Shown: one piece after another, positions 60,661-64,000 of the stretch | Numbering within the stretch: position 1 is the first letter of the stretch | Layout: each line of letters opens with the position of its first letter | Program-made: the position numbers and the translations under genes | The notes under the pieces: model-generated | Seen by the model: the letters and a program-made list of their open reading frames with translations, nothing else | Databases searched by the model: none | What the model was told of the DNA's origin: nothing | Source: Micromonospora sp. RP3T | GTDB lineage: Bacteria > Actinomycetota > Actinomycetes > Mycobacteriales > Micromonosporaceae | Direction of reading: 5' to 3' | NCBI RefSeq assembly: GCF_003027925.1 | Contig: NZ_PYPS01000002.1 | Location: 186,001 to 250,000, forward strand | Length of the DNA: 64,000 nt

Positions 60661-61617
60661 GTGTCCGTACCCCTGTGGGCCTGGTTGGCCCTGAGCCTGG
60701 TGATCGCCGCGATGCTCGCGGTCGATCTGTTCCTGCACCGTGACAACCACGTCATCGGCTTCCGCGAGGCCGCGATCTGGTCGGCCGTCTGGATCGCCGC
60801 CGGGCTGGCGTTCGGCGTGGTGCTGTGGCTGTGGCAGGGCGACGAGGCCGCCGGCGCCTACTACGCCGGGTACCTGATCGAGAAGGCGCTGTCGGTGGAC
60901 AACGTCTTCGTCTTCGCCCTGGTCTTCACCTACTTCGCCGTGCCGGCCGCGTACCAGCACAAGGTGCTCTTCTGGGGCGTCATCGGCGCGTTGCTGTTCC
61001 GGCTGGTGTTCATCTTCGTCGGCGCGGAACTGCTCGAGACGTTCTTCTGGACCGCGTACGTGTTCGGCCTGTTCCTCGTCTGGACCGGCTGGAAGATGGC
61101 GTTCCGGCACGACGCCGAGATGAACCCCGACCGCAACCTCGTCGTCCGTCTCGTCCGCCGGGTCGTCCCCACCGACGCCCGCTACAACGGCGACCGGTTC
61201 TTCGCCCGGGTCGACGGCCGGCGGGTCGCGACGCTGCTGTTCGTCGTCCTCGTCGCGGTCGAGGCCACCGACCTGATCTTCGCGATCGACTCCGTCGCCG
61301 CGATCCTGGCGATCACCACCAGCACGTTCATCGTCTGGACCGCGAACGCCTTCGCGGTGCTCGGCCTGCGCAGCCTCTACTTCTGCCTCGCCGGCCTGCT
61401 GCGGCGGTTCGTGCACCTGCACTACGGCCTGGCGTTCCTGCTCGCGTTCGCCGGGGTGAAGCTGGTCCTCTCCGAGACCCCGGTCGGCAAGCTGCCCATC
61501 CCGCTGACCCTCGGCGTCATCGTCGGCACGCTCGCCGTCTCCATCGGCTGGAGCCTCGTGGCCACCCGTGGCCGGCAGTCGGCCGGCGACGGACCGCGCA
61601 CCCCCGCCGCCCGCTGA
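60661..61617 (+). CDS. TerC-family membrane protein
   Basis: 318 residues from GTG 60661. It has seven or more hydrophobic spans and the family pattern: AAMLAVDLFLHRD, GYLIEKALSVDNVFVFALVF and VVLVAVEATDLIFAIDSVAAILAI, with acidic residues in the spans (EKALSVDN; EATDLIFAIDS). TerC relatives export or insert metals, notably manganese. The Mn-type riboswitch in the leader supports a manganese-export role. Two strong hairpins follow the stop. Confidence 0.93.
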   Translation: MSVPLWAWLALSLVIAAMLAVDLFLHRDNHVIGFREAAIWSAVWIAAGLAFGVVLWLWQGDEAAGAYYAGYLIEKALSVDNVFVFALVFTYFAVPAAYQHKVLFWGVIGALLFRLVFIFVGAELLETFFWTAYVFGLFLVWTGWKMAFRHDAEMNPDRNLVVRLVRRVVPTDARYNGDRFFARVDGRRVATLLFVVLVAVEATDLIFAIDSVAAILAITTSTFIVWTANAFAVLGLRSLYFCLAGLLRRFVHLHYGLAFLLAFAGVKLVLSETPVGKLPIPLTLGVIVGTLAVSIGWSLVATRGRQSAGDGPRTPAAR

Positions 61618-61625
61618 GACGCCAC

Positions 61626-61655
61626 GGCGGCGCCCGCCACGACGCGGGCGCCGCC
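61626..61655. terminator. Perfect 12-bp hairpin after terC
   Basis: Arms 61626-61637 and 61644-61655 pair perfectly around a six-base loop, nine bases after the TerC stop. Confidence 0.82.
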
Positions 61656-61699
61656 CGTGCCGGGCGGTCACCGGGGTGACCCGGAATCCGCCCGGCACG
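61656..61699. terminator. Second hairpin in tandem
   Basis: Arms 61656-61667 and 61688-61699 pair perfectly; the 20-base loop holds its own small TCACC/GGTGA stem. It serves the convergent small secreted protein gene (stop at 61707). Confidence 0.8.
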
Positions 61700-61706
61700 C
61701 GGTGGA

Positions 61707-62030
61707 TCAGGCGCAGTCGGCGGTGATCTGGTAGTCGGCCAGGATCACGCCGTACCCGCCGCCGCTCTGCCAGTTGCCGTCGCGGTAGGTGACACCACAG
61801 GTCTTGCCGAACTGCTGCTCGTAGGCGTGCATGCTCGCCTCGGCGTTGGCCTGGGCCCGGGCCAGGGCGTCCTCGATGGTGTTCCCGGGGCCGCCACCGA
61901 TCACGGCGGTGGAGTAGCCGGAGAAGTACTGGATGTTCGCCGCCTGAGCCGGCCCGGCCGCGGACACCACGCCCGCGGCGGCGAGTGCCACCGCGGCCGC
62001 CGCCGAGGCGGCCCTTCGGGTCCTGGTCAT
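61707..62030 (-). CDS. Small secreted protein, unknown
   Basis: 107 residues from ATG 62030. A clear signal peptide with AQAA cleavage site (about residue 30) leaves about 77 residues with two cysteines (KTCGV; TADCA) likely to form a disulphide. The mature part has a helix (IEDALARAQANAEASMHAYEQQFG) and Gly-rich strands. No family is recognised; many actinobacteria secrete similar short proteins. Confidence 0.8.
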   Translation of the reverse strand: MTRTRRAASAAAAVALAAAGVVSAAGPAQAANIQYFSGYSTAVIGGGPGNTIEDALARAQANAEASMHAYEQQFGKTCGVTYRDGNWQSGGGYGVILADYQITADCA

Positions 62031-62069
62031 GGTTCTCCCTTCTCGAACGGACGGGGATCACCGGCTACT

Positions 62070-62083
62070 TTACATCGATGTAA
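62070..62083. promoter_or_regulatory. Perfect 14-bp palindrome TTACATCGATGTAA
   Basis: The palindrome lies 40-53 bases before the start of the small secreted protein. On that strand it is followed by TAAAGT, which could be a -10 element, so a repressor or activator site is likely. Confidence 0.6.
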
Positions 62084-62135
62084 GTCTTGTCGCCGGACGG
62101 CGTCGCGCCGCCCGCCGACGAACTGACCGCGCCGG

Positions 62136-62684
62136 TCAGACGCCGTCGGGGCCCTGGCGGCGCAGGTCGTCGACAGTGGTCATGGCCTGTCGTAGCTGGG
62201 TCAGCCAGTCGTCGGTGTGCCGGCCGACGAGCCGGACGCACCAGGCCAGCGCCTCCGAGCGGGAGCGGGCGACGCCGGCGTCCACCAGGGTGTCGAGGAT
62301 CTGCCGCTCCGGTTGGCGGAGCCGGGTCATCACCGGCGCGGCGAGGTGGGAGAACAACTGCTCGGTCGCCCCGCAGCGCACCCCCCAGCTCACCTTGCGC
62401 TGGTAGCGGTGCTCGACCTGGCGGGCGACGCGGATGCGGTCGTCGCGGGTGTCCTCCCGGAACCGCAGTATCCGCCCGGCCTGGGCGGCGGCGCGGTCGG
62501 CGTCGGTGGCGTCGGCGGCGAGCTGGGGTTCGGGCAGGCGGCCCCAGATGGTGATCTCGTCGCGGTCGATCACGACCTGCGGTGGCTCGGAGAACCATCC
62601 GTCCGGGGTCACGCCGGTGATCCAGCCGGTGGCGTCGGCGGTGGATTCGGGTCGGGCGTGGGGTGGGGTGTGGCGAGGGGACAT
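62136..62684 (-). CDS. Hypothetical protein with possible RHH-like C-terminus
   Basis: 182 residues from ATG 62684 (AGGAG ahead). Residues about 10-60 hold a small beta part (GWFSEPPQVVIDRDEITIWG), then charged helices. The C-terminal ERQILDTLVDAGVARSRS and following EALAWCVRL resemble a ribbon-helix-helix-type helix pair. I do not know the family. The three-fold TGTAATC repeat just before the gene suggests that it may control itself. Confidence 0.7.
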   Translation of the reverse strand: MSPRHTPPHARPESTADATGWITGVTPDGWFSEPPQVVIDRDEITIWGRLPEPQLAADATDADRAAAQAGRILRFREDTRDDRIRVARQVEHRYQRKVSWGVRCGATEQLFSHLAAPVMTRLRQPERQILDTLVDAGVARSRSEALAWCVRLVGRHTDDWLTQLRQAMTTVDDLRRQGPDGV

Positions 62685-62702
62685 GACGACTCCTTTGCTC
62701 GT

Positions 62703-62725
62703 GATTACATGATTACACGATTACA
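62703..62725. promoter_or_regulatory. Triple GATTACA repeat with 8-bp period
   Basis: GATTACA stands at 62703-62709, 62711-62717 and 62719-62725. It is 18-41 bases before the start of the hypothetical gene on the minus strand (where it reads TGTAATC). Three equal spacings are not expected by chance; likely an operator overlapping the promoter. Confidence 0.7.
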
Positions 62726-62865
62726 GGGTCATGCGGCTACCGGAGGGGGTGCTCGACGGGCGGACCGGCCGGGTGCGTCGATAGACTCCGCGTCGCGGCA
62801 CGATGACCTTCAGTCGCTCGTCGCGTACCGGGCTCCCGGTGGGTGCAGAAAGTGGGTGATCCCGA

Positions 62866-64000
62866 GTGAGCGCTCTGTCGGTGATCGCAGCCGACACCAT
62901 CACCACGGCCCTGGTGGTCCTCGCCTCCGACGGCCGGCCACTGTGGCGCAACCTGGCCGGTCACCGGTTGGGACCGGGCCTGGACGAGCTGCCGCTGGCC
63001 GGCCTGGCACCCGGCGAGAGCATGACCGACCTCCCCGTCCCCGCCGCGGACGGCACCCTGCGGTGGTTCCAGATGCGGTGCCACGGCATGGAGCACGCCG
63101 GCCAGCGGCTGCGGCTGGTCGAGGTGCGTGACGTCAGCGCCGAACGCGAGGAGCGCGAGCGGGGACGCAACTACCGGTGGCGGCTGGCGCACATCGAACA
63201 GCTCGCCAAGGTCGGCACCTGGGAGTGGGACGTGCGGGGCAACGCGGTCGTCTGGAGCGACGTGCTGCTGCAGATGTTCGGCCTGCCACCCGGCACCACC
63301 CTCGACTACGGGTCGTACCGCCGGATGCTGCACCCCGACGACGTGGCGATGATCGAGAGCACGCTCGACACGGCGCTGCGCACCGCCGAACCCTTCTCGT
63401 ACACGCACCGGATGTTCCTCGCCGACGGCGTGAGTCTGCGCGTGTTCGAGTGCTACGGCGAGGTCTTCACCGACGACGCCGGCGCACCGACGCGGGTGCT
63501 CGGCACCGCCCACGACATCACCGACATGCGCCGGGTCCAGGACGAGCTGACCCGGCTCGCCGAGCGCGACCCGTTGACCGACCTGCCGAACCGGCGTGCC
63601 CTGCTGGCCCGCATCGACGAGCTGCTCGCCGACGACCAGGGCACCGGCGCGTTGCTGCTCGTCGACATCGACAACTTCAAGGACATCAACGACGTGCACG
63701 GGCACGCGGTGGGCGACGAGGTCCTGCGCGCGCTGGCCCGGCTGCTGGCGCACGAGTTGCCGCCCGGCACCGTGCTGGGCCGGCTCGGCGGGGACGAGTT
63801 CGCCGTCGTCCTGCCCGGGGCGGACGCGGCGGGCGCCGTGGTGTTCGCCGAGGCGATGTGCGACGCCGTGGTGCGTGCCCCGGTGCCGACCGCCGGCGCC
63901 GGGCTGCGGGTCACCCTCAGCATCGGCGCCGCCGCCCGGCAGCCCGGCGACACCCGCGACACCCTCCTGGCGCACGCCGACCTGGCCCTCTACGAGGCGA
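62866..64000 (+). CDS. PAS - GGDEF diguanylate cyclase, C-terminus beyond window
   Basis: 378 residues visible from GTG 62866. A first PAS-like section (about 5-95) is followed by a PAS_3 domain (HIEQLAKVGTWEWDVRGNAVVWSDVLLQMFG, VLGTAHDITDMRR) and a GGDEF domain (ERDPLTDLPNRRALL, VDIDNFKDINDVHGH, LGGDEFAVVLP). It should make cyclic di-GMP; whether an EAL domain follows cannot be seen. No membrane span is seen, so it is a soluble sensor. Confidence 0.92.
   Translation, partial: MSALSVIAADTITTALVVLASDGRPLWRNLAGHRLGPGLDELPLAGLAPGESMTDLPVPAADGTLRWFQMRCHGMEHAGQRLRLVEVRDVSAEREERERGRNYRWRLAHIEQLAKVGTWEWDVRGNAVVWSDVLLQMFGLPPGTTLDYGSYRRMLHPDDVAMIESTLDTALRTAEPFSYTHRMFLADGVSLRVFECYGEVFTDDAGAPTRVLGTAHDITDMRRVQDELTRLAERDPLTDLPNRRALLARIDELLADDQGTGALLLVDIDNFKDINDVHGHAVGDEVLRALARLLAHELPPGTVLGRLGGDEFAVVLPGADAAGAVVFAEAMCDAVVRAPVPTAGAGLRVTLSIGAAARQPGDTRDTLLAHADLALYEA

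Overview
The window is very GC-rich actinobacterial DNA. It has dense GTG/ATG starts, four-base ATGA/GTGA overlaps, CBM2-carrying secreted hydrolases, SARP-type and NB-ARC/TPR regulators and a P450-ferredoxin pair. The overall style fits Micromonospora or a close Micromonosporaceae relative; this assignment is an inference from style and protein character, not from a marker gene.

Layout. (1) 1-2020: chromosomal flank with a truncated FAD oxidoreductase, a His-rich membrane protein and a CopC-like protein. (2) About 2.1-42 kb: a large biosynthetic gene cluster that I cannot match to a known product. It has five gene blocks. 2097-4523 (-) encodes a PCP-thioesterase and an MFS exporter. 4781-13438 (+) encodes an NRPS (PCP-C-A-PCP), a KS-AT-ACP polyketide module, a hydrolase-like protein and a free serine-type adenylation domain. 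22669-13403 (-) is one tight operon: chorismatase/RidA-like protein, glutamine amidotransferase, HemN-like radical SAM, PabB/TrpE-like synthase, NodU/TobZ carbamoyltransferase, PhzE-like fused synthase and a propeller-like protein. 23085-37677 (+) encodes a GNAT/FemAB-like transferase and an MFS protein, then a second HemN-like radical SAM, an amino-acid permease, 2,3-diaminopropionate (Dap) genes of SbnA/SbnB type around an AurF-like diiron oxygenase, an OTC-like carbamoyltransferase, an ATP-grasp ligase, a second NodU/TobZ carbamoyltransferase and an MFS protein; a YbaK-like deacylase lies between on the other strand. 41892-37682 (-) encodes a GT4-GT2 double glycosyltransferase and a third HemN-like radical SAM. 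A divergent HTH/NB-ARC/TPR regulator at 42156-44585 may control it.

How the cluster may work (inference). Chorismate is diverted by a PhzE-type or PabA/PabB-type synthase to an aminated aromatic or cyclohexadiene unit. Serine feeds both the Ser adenylation domain and SbnA/SbnB-type Dap formation. The OTC-like enzyme could turn Dap into a ureido amino acid, and the diiron enzyme could oxidise an amine. The NRPS/PKS adds a branched hydrophobic residue and a malonate unit. Carbamoyl groups, one or more sugars and up to three radical-SAM steps decorate the product.

(3) 44.6-64 kb: general genome. It includes a secreted S1 protease, SDR-like epimerase, FN3-CBM2 protein, GH53 galactanase, P450 with ferredoxin, UBP zinc-finger protein, a TetR remnant, two M23 peptidases, a pair of large unknown proteins (one with a GspG-like tail, one with a PD-(D/E)XK-like motif), a SARP regulator, TerC behind a probable yybP-ykoY manganese riboswitch, small unknown proteins and a truncated PAS-GGDEF cyclase. 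Strong GC-rich hairpins separate several convergent pairs. No tRNA, rRNA, CRISPR array or insertion sequence was seen.
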